A stretch of 52,839 nt of DNA, taken from positions 21,468-74,306 of the forward strand of contig NZ_LMER01000001.1 in the NCBI RefSeq assembly GCF_001426435.1. The letters run 5' to 3'. This document shows, in pieces, positions 16,015-24,784 of the stretch. The number at the start of each line of letters is the position of its first letter. Position 1 is the first letter of the stretch. The stretch is from Angustibacter sp. Root456. Lineage in GTDB: Bacteria; Actinomycetota; Actinomycetes; Actinomycetales; Angustibacteraceae. Under the pieces are notes generated by a model. The model ran no database searches, had not been told where the DNA came from, and saw nothing but the letters and a program-made list of their open reading frames with translations. The translations under genes and the position numbers were made by a program.

Positions 16015-17919
16015 TCAGTCGGCGCGCGACGCCAACGCCCGCCGCCGTTCCACCAGCACCTGCGCCTCCCGCAGGGCGGCCATGTAGCCCACCGCGTCGC
16101 CAGCGGCGTCCAGGCGCTGCATGCGGCTGTGCACCTCCTTCTCACGCCGCAGCAGGTCGCGCTGAGCGAGATCGATCTGCAGCGAGACGCCGAGGCGCGC
16201 CAACCCGTCATCACCCACGACGGGCAGCGGCGAGACCGTGAGCTCGGTGACGTAGGGGCGCACGGCGTCCGGCACCTGCGCGGCCACCTGCTCGTGCCAG
16301 CCGGCACCGGCGATCTTCAGCCCTCCGAGCTGACGCACGGCGGCGTGCACCACCTGGTGCATCGGCGCCACGAAGGCGTCGTCGCCGAGCGCGTCGAACT
16401 CGGCGGCGTCGAGCACCCACGGCGCCTGCAGCACGCACTGCAGGAGCTGCCGCTCGCGCGAGACGTCCGGGTGCCGAGGGTCGGGCCGGGGCAGCACCGG
16501 CTCGACGGCCGGCGCCGACGGGTCGGGATCCGCAGGCGGCCGCGCGGCCACAGGGATCGGCCGGCGACCCGCGGCTTCGTCGGCGCGCCCCACCGCGGCG
16601 ACGGCTCGGCGCGCCTCCTCGACGTCGAGCCCGACGAAGCCGGCGAGGCGCCGCGCGTACTCCGGGCGCAGGGTGCGGTCCTTGATCCGGGCGACCACGG
16701 GCGCCGCCGCCCGCAGCGCCTGCACCCGGCCCTCGGCGGTGTCGAGGTTGAACCGCCCGATCGTGGTGGTGATGGCGAACTCGAACAGCGGGGCCTTGCG
16801 CGCGATCAGCTCGCGCACCGCCTCGTCGCCGTGCTGCTGGCGCAGCTCGCAAGGGTCGAGCCCGTGCGGCTCGACCGCGACGTAGGTCTGGGAGACGAAG
16901 CGCTGGTCCTCGCCGAAGGCGCGCAGCGCGGCCTTCTGCCCCGCGGCGTCGCCGTCGAAGGTGAACACCACCTCGGCCGGGTTGACCTCGTCGTCGTCGC
17001 GCATGATGCGCCGCACGACCTTGATGTGGTCGGTGCCGAACGCCGTACCGCAGGTCGCGACGGCGGTGTCGACACCCGCCAGGTGGCACGCCATGACGTC
17101 GGTGTACCCCTCGACCACGACGGCGCGACGCGAGGTCGAGATGGCCTTCTTGGCCAGGTCGAGCCCGTACAGCACCTGCGACTTCTTGAACAGCGGGGTG
17201 TCGGAGGTGTTGAGGTACTTCGCCTCGATGCGGTCGTCGTCGTACAGCCGGCGCGCCCCGAAGCCCACGCAGTCGCCGGTGATGTCGCGGATCGGCCAGA
17301 TGAGGCGACCGCGGAAGCGGTCGTAGGGCCCCCGCGATCCCCGACCGGCCAGGCCCGCGAGCACGATCTCGTCGTCGGTGAAGCCGCGGCCGCGCAGGTG
17401 CCGCAGCAGCGCCTCGCCGGACCGCGGCGCGTAGCCGACCGTGAAGCGGGCCGCCGCCTCGCGGTCGAAGCCGCGCTCGGCCAGGAAGGTCCGGCCCGGC
17501 AGCGCCTCCGAGCTGTTCGCGAGCTGCTCGGCGTAGAACTCCTCGGCCGTGCGGTTGGCCTCGACCAGCCGCGTGCGGCGGCCGACCTCCTCGCGCGGGC
17601 GGGGGCCGCCGCCCTCCTCGTACTCGACCGGGACGCCGGCCCGCTCGGCCAGCCGCTCGACCGCCTCCGCGAAGGTGAGGTGGTCGACCTTCTGCACGAA
17701 CGACAGGACGTCGCCGCCCTCGCCGCAGCCGAAGCAGTGCCAGACGCCGAGCTGGGGCCGCACGTTGAACGACGGGGACTTCTCGTCGTGGAACGGGCAC
17801 AGACCCTTGAGCGACCCGACTCCGCCGGTGCGCAGGGTGACGTGCTCGCGCACGACGTCCTCGATCGACGTCCGCTCCTTGACGGCGGCCACAACGTCCG
17901 CCTTGATCCGACCCGGCAC
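16015..17919 (-). CDS. dnaG: DNA primase
   Basis: Synthesises RNA primers at the replication fork with the DnaB helicase. The N-terminal zinc-binding CHC2 module is intact (C42, H45, C63, C66, in LCPFHDEKSPSF and WHCFGCGEGGD). The TOPRIM catalytic core follows, with VVEGYTDVMACHLAG and FTFDGDAAGQKAALRA holding the acidic metal-binding residues. The C-terminal DnaB-interaction region begins after the linker near 450. Length 634 is typical of actinobacterial DnaG. The GTG at 17919 (read MPGRIKADVV) has AGGAG exactly 5 bases upstream, which settles the start against a much longer open frame reaching 18222. It is read divergently from the carboxylesterase. Confidence 0.96.
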   Translation of the reverse strand: MPGRIKADVVAAVKERTSIEDVVREHVTLRTGGVGSLKGLCPFHDEKSPSFNVRPQLGVWHCFGCGEGGDVLSFVQKVDHLTFAEAVERLAERAGVPVEYEEGGGPRPREEVGRRTRLVEANRTAEEFYAEQLANSSEALPGRTFLAERGFDREAAARFTVGYAPRSGEALLRHLRGRGFTDDEIVLAGLAGRGSRGPYDRFRGRLIWPIRDITGDCVGFGARRLYDDDRIEAKYLNTSDTPLFKKSQVLYGLDLAKKAISTSRRAVVVEGYTDVMACHLAGVDTAVATCGTAFGTDHIKVVRRIMRDDDEVNPAEVVFTFDGDAAGQKAALRAFGEDQRFVSQTYVAVEPHGLDPCELRQQHGDEAVRELIARKAPLFEFAITTTIGRFNLDTAEGRVQALRAAAPVVARIKDRTLRPEYARRLAGFVGLDVEEARRAVAAVGRADEAAGRRPIPVAARPPADPDPSAPAVEPVLPRPDPRHPDVSRERQLLQCVLQAPWVLDAAEFDALGDDAFVAPMHQVVHAAVRQLGGLKIAGAGWHEQVAAQVPDAVRPYVTELTVSPLPVVGDDGLARLGVSLQIDLAQRDLLRREKEVHSRMQRLDAAGDAVGYMAALREAQVLVERRRALASRAD

Positions 17920-18046
17920 TGGGCTCCTGGTGCTCCTCGTGGTCCGGACGCAGTCTAGGTGAGCGCGCCGACGACTCGGTCCCAGGATGGGCCGCTCGCA
18001 CGGGCTACGGTGACCCGGCACCCACCCGACGGCGAGAGGCCCGCCC

Positions 18047-19513
18047 GTGCAGACCATCGTCATGACCCAGCACGGCCGTGTCCGTGGCGAGCAGCACCAG
18101 GGCGTCGCGCGCTTCCTCGGCGTCCCCTTCGCGGCCAGCCCCACGGGCCCCCGGCGCTTCGCCGCGCCGACCCCGCCCGCGCCCTGGGACGGCGTGCGCC
18201 CGGCCACCGCGTTCGGTGCCACTCCCCCGTGCCCCGGTTACCGCCCGCCGGTCGACGAGATCCTGTACCAGCCGACCGTGCCCGGTGACGACTGGCTCAC
18301 CGTCAACGTCTGGACCCCCGACCCCGGCGGCTCCGGCCTGCCGGTGATGGTGTGGGTGCACGGCGGCGCCTTCGTGAACGGCAACGCCGCGATCCCGATG
18401 TACGACGGCCACGCCTTCGCCCGCGACGGCGTGGTGCTGGTCACGTTCAACTACCGGCTCGGTGTCGACGGCTTCGCCTGGTTCCCGGACGCCCCCAGCA
18501 ACCGCGGCCTGCTCGACCAGATCGCCGCGCTGGAGTGGGTGCAGGCCAACATCGCCGCGTTCGGCGGCGACCCGGGCCGGGTGACGGTCTTCGGCGAGTC
18601 CGCCGGTGCGATGAGCATCACCTCGCTGCTGGCCTCGCCCCGGGCCCGCGGTCTGTTCGCGCGAGCCATCACGCAAAGCGGCGCCGCCCAGGCGGCCGCA
18701 GCCCCTGCCGACGCGGCGCTCGTCACGGCCGAGCTGGGTCGGACCCTGGGCCGCGAGGCGAACGCCTCGTCGCTCGCCGACGTGCCGGTCACCGAGCTCG
18801 TGGCGGCCCAGCGCACGGTGTCGGACGCCCTCACGGCCTCCTTCGACCCCGAGCGCTTCGGCCCCAGCGTCGTGGCCAGCTCGATGGCCTTCATCCCGGT
18901 CGTCGACGGCGACGTCCTGCCCGAGCACCCGCTGCGCGCCCTGGCCGCGGGTGCGTCCGCCGACGTCGCGCTGCTCACGGGCACCACGACCGAGGAGTAC
19001 CGCTTCTTCCTCGTGCCAACGGGACTGGCCGCCGCCACGACCGAGCCGGTGCTCGCTGCCTTCCTGACCTCGCGTGGCGTGCCGGCGTCCGTGCTCGAGG
19101 TCTACCGCGCCGGCCGGCCGGACGCCACGCCGGGCGACCTGCTCGCCGCGCTGCTCACCGACCGGTTCTTCCGCCTTCCTGCGCTCGACGTCGTGTCGGC
19201 CCGCAGCGCCTCGCGGACGTGGGTCTACGAGATGGCCTGGCGGACGCCGCATCGCGACCTCGGGGCCGCCCACGCCGTCGACATCCCGTTCGTGTTCGAC
19301 GCCTTGGACGCCACCGGCGCCGACGGCCTGGTGGGCCGCGGGGCACCGCAGAGGCTGGCCGACGCCATGCACCGCGTCTGGGTCGACTTCGCGGTCACCG
19401 GTCGCCCGGCCTGGCGGCCCTACGACCCCGACCGCACCGTGATGGTCTTCGACGGCGACGGCAGCCGCACGGTCAGCGCGCCGCGCGACGACGAGCGCGC
19501 CGCCTGGGCCTGA
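18047..19513 (+). CDS. Type B carboxylesterase/lipase family hydrolase
   Basis: Serine hydrolase of the alpha/beta fold, predicted to cleave carboxylic esters; physiological substrate unknown. The oxyanion motif WVHGGAFVNG (about residue 102-111), nucleophile elbow FGESAGAMSI (Ser near 186), acidic partner region TTTEEYRFF and the His motif GAAHAVDIPFVFD are all present, giving a complete triad. No signal peptide, so it is probably cytoplasmic. 488 residues is the usual family length. GTG start at 18047; an in-frame ATG 15 bases later (MTQHGRVRG) is possible. It ends only 3 bases from the stop of the convergent dgt gene. Confidence 0.92.
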   Translation: MQTIVMTQHGRVRGEQHQGVARFLGVPFAASPTGPRRFAAPTPPAPWDGVRPATAFGATPPCPGYRPPVDEILYQPTVPGDDWLTVNVWTPDPGGSGLPVMVWVHGGAFVNGNAAIPMYDGHAFARDGVVLVTFNYRLGVDGFAWFPDAPSNRGLLDQIAALEWVQANIAAFGGDPGRVTVFGESAGAMSITSLLASPRARGLFARAITQSGAAQAAAAPADAALVTAELGRTLGREANASSLADVPVTELVAAQRTVSDALTASFDPERFGPSVVASSMAFIPVVDGDVLPEHPLRALAAGASADVALLTGTTTEEYRFFLVPTGLAAATTEPVLAAFLTSRGVPASVLEVYRAGRPDATPGDLLAALLTDRFFRLPALDVVSARSASRTWVYEMAWRTPHRDLGAAHAVDIPFVFDALDATGADGLVGRGAPQRLADAMHRVWVDFAVTGRPAWRPYDPDRTVMVFDGDGSRTVSAPRDDERAAWA

Positions 19514-19516
19514 CCC

Positions 19517-20623
19517 TCAGCCGAGGCGCGGCAGGTCGATGCCTACCGGTAGGCGATCGACCGGCCAGCCCAGCAGCTCGACGGCGGTGCGGAAGGCGTA
19601 CCGGTCGGTCATGCCACCGACGTAGGTGACGGCGGCGCGCACCCGGGCCTCGTCGTCGCCCAGGGCCTGCAGGCCGAGCGCCTCGGGCCGGAAGTCGACC
19701 GGCAGCGCGGCGGGGCGCGAGACGTAGAACTCCACCAGCGCACGCAGGACCGCCACGACCGCGGCACTTTGTGCCAGGGCCTCGGGCCGGGTGTAGATCC
19801 GCTCGTAGTTGAACGCCCGCAACGCCGCGAGCGCCTGCGCGACGTCGTCGGACATGCCGATGACGCCGGTCTGCGTCGTGCGGTGCACCAGCTCGCGGAC
19901 GAAGGTGCCGAGCTGCTCGCGCCGCGTGCGGCCGCAGACCGCGGCGACGTCGTCCGGGAGGTCGTCGAGCGACACGATGCCCGCGTGCACAGCGTCTTCG
20001 AGGTCGTGGGCCGTGTACGCGATGCGGTCGGCCCAGCTGACGACGACCCCCTCGGGGGTGCTGGGCGCCGGCCGCGACCAGGAGTGGTTGCGGATGCCGT
20101 CGAGGGTCTCGGCACACAGGTTGAGCGGCGTCAGCACGACGTCGGCACCCCACACGGCGTGGTCGTAGCCCTCGCTCAAGAAGGTGTCGAAGGCCTCCTC
20201 GCTCGCGTGGCCGCCCGGGCCGTGGCCGCAGTCGTGCCCGATCGCGATCGCCTCGGTGAGGGCCACGTTGAGGGCGCAGCCTCGGGCGACCGACGTCGCG
20301 ACCTGGGCGACCTCCAGCGCGTGGGTGAGGCGGGTGCGCTGGTGGTCTGCCGGGTAGACGAACACCTGCGTCTTGCCGGCGAGCCGGCGAAAGGCCGAGG
20401 AGTGCAGCACGCGGTCGCGGTCGCGCTCGAAGCAGGTGCGTTCGGCGTCCGGCTCCTCCGGCCGCGCGCGGCGCCCAGCGCCTTCGGCGCGGGTGGCCCC
20501 TGGTTGGAGCAGGGAGTCCTGGAGACGCTCGCGCTCCTCGCGGTCGCGGGGGGCGCGTGGTGCGAGCACGGGCTCGGCGTCGGCGTGCGCGCGCACGATC
20601 CCCCCGGTGGCGTGCCCGCTCAT
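19517..20623 (-). CDS. dgt: Deoxyguanosinetriphosphate triphosphohydrolase-like protein
   Basis: HD-domain dNTPase predicted to convert dGTP or other dNTPs to the nucleoside plus tripolyphosphate. The metal-binding signature is complete: RTRLTHALEVAQ (first His), GHDCGHGPGGHASEEA (HD pair plus further His) and a later Asp in VSWADRIAYTAHDLEDAV. The conserved RDRVLHSSAFRRLAGKTQVF precedes them, as in the family. About 368 residues from the ATG at 20623 (MSGHATGGIVRAHADAEP). The reading frame continues to 20830 but with no motif content and no ribosome site. Neighbours dnaG and dus on the same strand are typical of Actinobacteria. Confidence 0.93.
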   Translation of the reverse strand: MSGHATGGIVRAHADAEPVLAPRAPRDREERERLQDSLLQPGATRAEGAGRRARPEEPDAERTCFERDRDRVLHSSAFRRLAGKTQVFVYPADHQRTRLTHALEVAQVATSVARGCALNVALTEAIAIGHDCGHGPGGHASEEAFDTFLSEGYDHAVWGADVVLTPLNLCAETLDGIRNHSWSRPAPSTPEGVVVSWADRIAYTAHDLEDAVHAGIVSLDDLPDDVAAVCGRTRREQLGTFVRELVHRTTQTGVIGMSDDVAQALAALRAFNYERIYTRPEALAQSAAVVAVLRALVEFYVSRPAALPVDFRPEALGLQALGDDEARVRAAVTYVGGMTDRYAFRTAVELLGWPVDRLPVGIDLPRLG

Positions 20624-20661
20624 CGTGGCCGCCCAAGCTCGCGCCCGCTGTGACGGCTGGT

Positions 20662-21279
20662 TCACCCCAGCCACCGGGAGAGCTCGTAAGCCAGGTAGGC
20701 GACGGTCTCCCGGCCGACGTAGCGGACCTTCACCCCGAGCCCGGCCACGGACGGTCCGGTGGAGGTGGGCGAGCCGTACGCCGTGACGCCGGCGTCGCGG
20801 AGCATGGTGGTGCTGCGCAGCTCGTGCCACGGGTCGGTGACGACGACGGCATCGTGCCAGCCCTTGCGGTCGAACAGCTCAGCCGCCGCCTGGATGCTCT
20901 CGAGCGTGTCGTTGCCCTCACCCACGGCGACGACGTCGCTCGCCGGCACGCCGTGATCGACCAGCCAGGCGCGTCCGGCCTGCCCCTCGGTGAAGCGGTC
21001 GCCCGGCTGCTTGCCGCCGAGCGTGACGATGCGCGGCGCGGTGCCGGACTCGTAGAGGTCCTGGGCGTGCTGCAGCCGCGCCACGAGGTACTCCTGCGGG
21101 CGGCCGTCGAACTGCGCGGCCCCGAGCACCACGATGGCGTCCGCCTGGCGCGCGTCGTCGGAGCGACCCTGCCGCACCACGCGCACCGCCGTGACCGCGA
21201 GCACCACGACGGCGAGCAGCAGCACCCCGACGAGGAGGGCCCGCACTGCTCGGACGATCGCGTGGCCACGCGTGGTCAC
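20662..21279 (-). CDS. YdcF/ElyC-family (DUF218) membrane-anchored protein
   Basis: A 205-residue protein with one N-terminal transmembrane helix (about 12-33, LLVGVLLLAVVVLAVTAV) and an exposed DUF218 domain. The motif DAIVVLGAAQFDGRPQEYL (residues about 47-66), then IVTLGGKQPGDRFTEGQ, EGNDTLESIQAA and VVTDPWHELRSTTMLRDAG define the family. DUF218 proteins are implicated in envelope metabolism, including lipid carrier or vancomycin-related functions in other bacteria, but the biochemical activity here is not known. GTG start with GGAG 9 bases upstream. It lies just upstream of dgt on the same strand. Confidence 0.88.
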   Translation of the reverse strand: MTTRGHAIVRAVRALLVGVLLLAVVVLAVTAVRVVRQGRSDDARQADAIVVLGAAQFDGRPQEYLVARLQHAQDLYESGTAPRIVTLGGKQPGDRFTEGQAGRAWLVDHGVPASDVVAVGEGNDTLESIQAAAELFDRKGWHDAVVVTDPWHELRSTTMLRDAGVTAYGSPTSTGPSVAGLGVKVRYVGRETVAYLAYELSRWLG

Positions 21280-21351
21280 CGGCAGCGCACTCCTTCACGG
21301 GCGGTCGGGCAGGTCAGCATCAGCCTAATGCGGGTCGCCGACAGCGGCCCC

Positions 21352-21822
21352 TCAGGACGCCGGAGCCACCACCACGCTGACGGTCGTCGCGCCGTCGCAG
21401 CCCGCCGCGGTGCGCAGGCCCCAGCGCCCCTTGACGCCCTGGCCGTGGAAGTCCGACTCGGCGTCGTGCTCCTCGACCTCACCGTGGTCGAGCACCAGAC
21501 CGCCCTGCTCGTAGGTGCGTCGCAGCTGCGGCAGCACCTCGTCGAACGGCCGCTCCACGACGGCGCTGACCACCGTCCGCTGCCCGGACCGTGACTCGAC
21601 CCCGGTGACCACGGCACCGTCCGGTAGCAGCGGGAGGGCGGCGACGTCGTCCGGCAGGGTCGTTCGGGCCCCGGGCGAGGGGCTCGGGTGGCAGCCGCTG
21701 CCGAGCGCACTCGTGGCCTCGGCGTCGGCGGCCTTCAGGTCCGGGTCGGCGCACCCGCCGGCGGCAGCCAGCACCGCCAGGGCGGCGACGCCGGCCAGCG
21801 CGCCCCGCAGCAGGGCGCTCAC
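21352..21822 (-). CDS. Lipoprotein of unknown function
   Basis: A 156-residue lipoprotein with a signal peptide and lipobox AAAGGC (Cys near residue 22). The mature part is mixed alpha/beta: DDVAALPLLPDGAVVTGVES, then a region with VERPFDEVLPQLRRTYEQGG and closing strands GRWGLRTAAGCDGATTVSVV. The two remaining cysteines (near 39 and 145) could form a disulfide. GTG at 21822 overlaps the stop of the upstream secreted protein gene (GTGA), which implies translational coupling and a shared role at the cell surface. Family not recognised. Confidence 0.75.
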   Translation of the reverse strand: MSALLRGALAGVAALAVLAAAGGCADPDLKAADAEATSALGSGCHPSPSPGARTTLPDDVAALPLLPDGAVVTGVESRSGQRTVVSAVVERPFDEVLPQLRRTYEQGGLVLDHGEVEEHDAESDFHGQGVKGRWGLRTAAGCDGATTVSVVVAPAS

Positions 21823-23909
21823 CGCACCGTCACCGACGTCGCGCGCTTGTTGTCGGCCTCGTCGGACTCCGCCACGAGCTGGTCGGGGTCGGCCACGGCC
21901 AGCACCGCGTGGCTGCTGCCCTTGGCCAGTCGTGACCCCAGGCTGAGCGTGACCGTGCGGGACTCCCCCGGCGCGAGGTCGGTCATCGGGCTGGTGCCGA
22001 CGGCCACGCCGTCCAGCAGCACCCGCAGCGCCGAGCCCTTGGCCGTCGCCGCGCCCGTGTTCGTGAGCACGGCGGTGGCCGTGCCCGTCCGGTTGGCCGA
22101 CACGCTCGTGCTCAGCGACGCGACCGTGAGGTTGGGCTGCGGGTCGGCCGCCGCGCGCAGCGTCAGTCCACCGGACTGGCGGGCGATCGAGGCCAGGGCG
22201 TCGTAGTTCTGCGCACCGCCGCTCGCGCAGACCGCGGTGCAGCCGTCGGCGTAGCCCACGAGCACCCGGCCGTCGGCGTCCGTCGTGATGTCCATGAAGT
22301 CCAGCAGGTTGCGGTCGTTCCCGCACGTGGTGCCGCCGGTGCAGATCGACCCGCGCTGCACGGGGTCGTTCGGCGTGACGTCGACCGTGCCCCAGGTCTG
22401 GCCGCCGTCGTAGGTGGTGGCGACGTACAGGTGCCACACGCCCGCGAAGGTGGCCTGGTCCTGGTAGTTGCCGCCAGTGGTGGTGCCGATGAAGGCGAAG
22501 GCGGCGCGGTCGTCGTCGCCGGCGGTGACCGCCGGGAACACCGCGTTCTTGACGCCGAGCTGGGCGCCGACGTTCTGGTCGTGCTGCCAGGTGCGGCCCT
22601 GGTCGTGCGACACCGCGACGCGCGCGCTGCCGTCGGCGGCCTGGTAGCCCATGTAGACCGTGCCACCCGAGCCGATGCCGACACTGGGGTCGGAGTCACC
22701 GGGCGTGCTGGAGGGGTTGGGACGCACCGACCACGTGGTGCCGGCGTCGGTCGAGACGGCGACGGCCTGGTTGGCCCCGCAGCCCTTGTTGGGCACGTAG
22801 ACGGTGCCGTCGGGCGCGACCTTCACGTGCCCGTGCAGGCCACCGCAGTCGAGCAGGGAGTACATCGGGACGGCCGGGCCGTACGTCGTGCCGCCGTCGA
22901 GGCTGCGGGCGCACGAGGCGTCGGCGATGTCCTGGCTGCAGTAGTAGACGGCGTTCGGGTAGCTCGTGGTGGGCAGGTTGCTCGCGCCGCTGGGCAGCGG
23001 CCCGCCACCGATCGTCTGGTGGTCGACGCCGGAGTTGATGCCCGAGCCGGTGGTGTTGTGCCAGCTCGTGCCGTCGTCGTCGGTGTAGCAGGTGAGCGCG
23101 GCCTTGCCGGCGAGCTGGGACTCGAACGTGCGCCCGGTCTGGTGGTCGGTGAACAGGATCGGGTCGAGGCTCGTGGTGCTGCCGCCGAGGCACCCGTTGG
23201 TGGCCGTGGCGCTGACGTCGGACCACGTGGCCTTCGCCGGCGCGGTGGCGTCGTCGAACGTCGCCTTGAACGTCGAGGTGTACGCCTGGTACATCACCGC
23301 GCCGGTCTGGTGGTTGACGCCGATCGACGGCTCACCCGCGTTGTGGACGTCGGCGCTGAGCGACTCCGGCGGGGCGTAGGTGCCGTAGGTCGGCCGCGTG
23401 GCCGTGCTCGGCGCGGGGTCGGGTGGGGTGCTCGTCAGCGTCGCGGTGCCCCTGATGGAGTCACCGAGCGGGGCGTAGGGCACCACGCGCACGGTGTAGG
23501 TGCCGGCGTCCGGCGGGACGATCATCGTCTCAGGCTTGGCGCTCGACGCCGAGCTCGAGAGCACGTTGCCTGCGGCGTCGAGCAGGTAGATGTCGAAGTC
23601 GGCCGCCGCCTGCGTCCAGTCGACGCTGACCTTGAGCTGGTGGCCGTCGCCGTAGCCGGCCGGCGTGTCGACCTTCAGCGTGTAGTCGTCGCACGGCGTC
23701 GCCGCCGAGCAGGTGATGTCGCCGGCGGTCCCCGTGACGTTGGGGACGGCGAACGGGCCCGCCGTCCAGGACGTCGTCGTCGAGGTGTCGCTCACCGAGC
23801 CGTCGGCGGGGGTCGCCGCCTGGGCGGCCACCGAGGTCGCGACGAGTGCCGCGGCGGCCATGGCCGCGACGAGTGCCAACGGACGAGTTGGACGATGTGC
23901 ACGAACCAC
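21819..23909 (-). CDS. Large secreted protein with BNR/sialidase-like repeats and CARDB-like C-terminus
   Basis: A 696-residue exported protein starting MVRAHRPTRPLALVAA, with a signal peptide cleaved near AQA-ATPADG. After it comes a jelly-roll-like pre-peptidase type domain (about 60-160, VDWTQAAADFDIYLLDAAGN, AGTYTVRVVPY). A central region carries repeated Asp-box-like elements (DDDGTSW, LDGGTTYG, TDAGTTWS, HDQGRTWQ, YDGGQTWG), the mark of sialidase/BNR beta-propellers. The last 105 residues look like a CARDB domain (LTVASLSTSVSANRTGTATA, ESDEADNKR). The start at 23909 is decided by GGAGG with 5 bases of spacing; an in-frame GTG at 23921 overlaps that site. Catalytic sialidase residues were not identified, so glycosidase activity is unproven. 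Confidence 0.8.
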   Translation of the reverse strand: MVRAHRPTRPLALVAAMAAAALVATSVAAQAATPADGSVSDTSTTTSWTAGPFAVPNVTGTAGDITCSAATPCDDYTLKVDTPAGYGDGHQLKVSVDWTQAAADFDIYLLDAAGNVLSSSASSAKPETMIVPPDAGTYTVRVVPYAPLGDSIRGTATLTSTPPDPAPSTATRPTYGTYAPPESLSADVHNAGEPSIGVNHQTGAVMYQAYTSTFKATFDDATAPAKATWSDVSATATNGCLGGSTTSLDPILFTDHQTGRTFESQLAGKAALTCYTDDDGTSWHNTTGSGINSGVDHQTIGGGPLPSGASNLPTTSYPNAVYYCSQDIADASCARSLDGGTTYGPAVPMYSLLDCGGLHGHVKVAPDGTVYVPNKGCGANQAVAVSTDAGTTWSVRPNPSSTPGDSDPSVGIGSGGTVYMGYQAADGSARVAVSHDQGRTWQHDQNVGAQLGVKNAVFPAVTAGDDDRAAFAFIGTTTGGNYQDQATFAGVWHLYVATTYDGGQTWGTVDVTPNDPVQRGSICTGGTTCGNDRNLLDFMDITTDADGRVLVGYADGCTAVCASGGAQNYDALASIARQSGGLTLRAAADPQPNLTVASLSTSVSANRTGTATAVLTNTGAATAKGSALRVLLDGVAVGTSPMTDLAPGESRTVTLSLGSRLAKGSSHAVLAVADPDQLVAESDEADNKRATSVTVR

Positions 23910-23993
23910 GGCTGCCTCCACCGATGAACGGCCCGGGACCCGATGTCCCCACCAGCCGGGTCAACGAGCCGAGCCCGAGGAGGTTACGCGGCC

Positions 23994-24761
23994 TCAGCGG
24001 CCGCCGCTGACGTCGAGCACGGCCCCGGTGGCGTAGGACGCGTCGTCCGAGAGCAGCCACACGATCGCGGCGGCTATCTCCTCGGCGGTGCCCGGACGCG
24101 CGAGGGGCACCGTGGAGGCGAGTCGCCACGCGCGGTCGGGCTGGCCCCCGCTCGCGTGGATGCCGGTGTCGATGATGCCGGGACGCACGCCGTTGACGCG
24201 GACACCTTCGCCGGCGACCTCCTGCGCGAGGCCGAGGGTGAACGTGTCGATCGCGGCCTTGGCTGCCGCGTAGTCCACGTACTGGCCGGCGGAGCCCAGG
24301 CGGGCCGCGGCCGACGACACGTTGACGATCGCACCGCCCGTGCCGCCGTGGCGGGTGGACATGCGCCGCACCGCCTCGCGGGCGCACGAGAAGGCACCGA
24401 AGACGTTGGCCTCGAACATCCGCCGCACCCGCTGCGCGCTGAGCTCGTCGACCCGCGCCGCGACGTCCACCACGCCGGCGTTGTTGACCAGGGCAGTGAG
24501 CGGCGGCAGGCGCTCGTCCAGCTGCTCGAACAGCGCGACCACCTGAGCGTCGTCGGTGAGATCCGCCTGGACGGCCTGGGCGCTGCCTCCTGCGGAGCGG
24601 ATGGCCTCGACGACGCTCGCGGCCGCAGCGGCGTCCTGGCGGTAGTTCACTGCGACCACCCAGCCCGCCGCTGCGCAGCGCAGGGCCGTCGCGGCGCCGA
24701 TGCCGCGGCTGGCGCCCGTGACGAGGGCCGTGCCGCGCGAGCCGTCCGGCAGGCGGGTCAC
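23994..24761 (-). CDS. SDR-family oxidoreductase
   Basis: Short-chain dehydrogenase/reductase, NAD(P)-dependent. Cofactor motif TGASRGIGAATA (about residue 15-26), VNNAG near 91-95, catalytic Ser in VNVSSAAARLG and the YAAAK active-site Tyr-Lys, followed by VRPGIIDTGIHA, are all intact. 255 residues with the classical SDR length and a C-terminal YATGAVLDVSGGR. The substrate cannot be assigned. The GTG start at 24761 is generated within an 11-bp direct repeat that also contains the dus stop codon, so the two genes are separated by only 7 bases. Confidence 0.92.
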   Translation of the reverse strand: MTRLPDGSRGTALVTGASRGIGAATALRCAAAGWVVAVNYRQDAAAAASVVEAIRSAGGSAQAVQADLTDDAQVVALFEQLDERLPPLTALVNNAGVVDVAARVDELSAQRVRRMFEANVFGAFSCAREAVRRMSTRHGGTGGAIVNVSSAAARLGSAGQYVDYAAAKAAIDTFTLGLAQEVAGEGVRVNGVRPGIIDTGIHASGGQPDRAWRLASTVPLARPGTAEEIAAAIVWLLSDDASYATGAVLDVSGGR

Positions 24762-24784
24762 CCGCCGCTCACCCGCCGCTCACC
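24759..24784. repeat. 11-bp direct repeat at the dus/SDR junction
   Basis: Two full copies and the start of a third of CACCCGCCGCT lie end to end. One copy carries the SDR start and another the dus stop, so a duplication has reshaped the junction. Confidence 0.75.

Noticed and set aside
17920-18222. 100-residue N-terminal extension of DnaG
   Set aside because: The AGGAG site 5 bases ahead of GTG 17919 and the family-standard N-terminus fix the shorter form; the extension overlaps the divergent esterase gene.
22431-23927. 498-residue plus-strand frame opposite the BNR-repeat protein
   Set aside because: Arg/Gly-rich antisense shadow of a gene with a signal peptide, domains and ribosome site.
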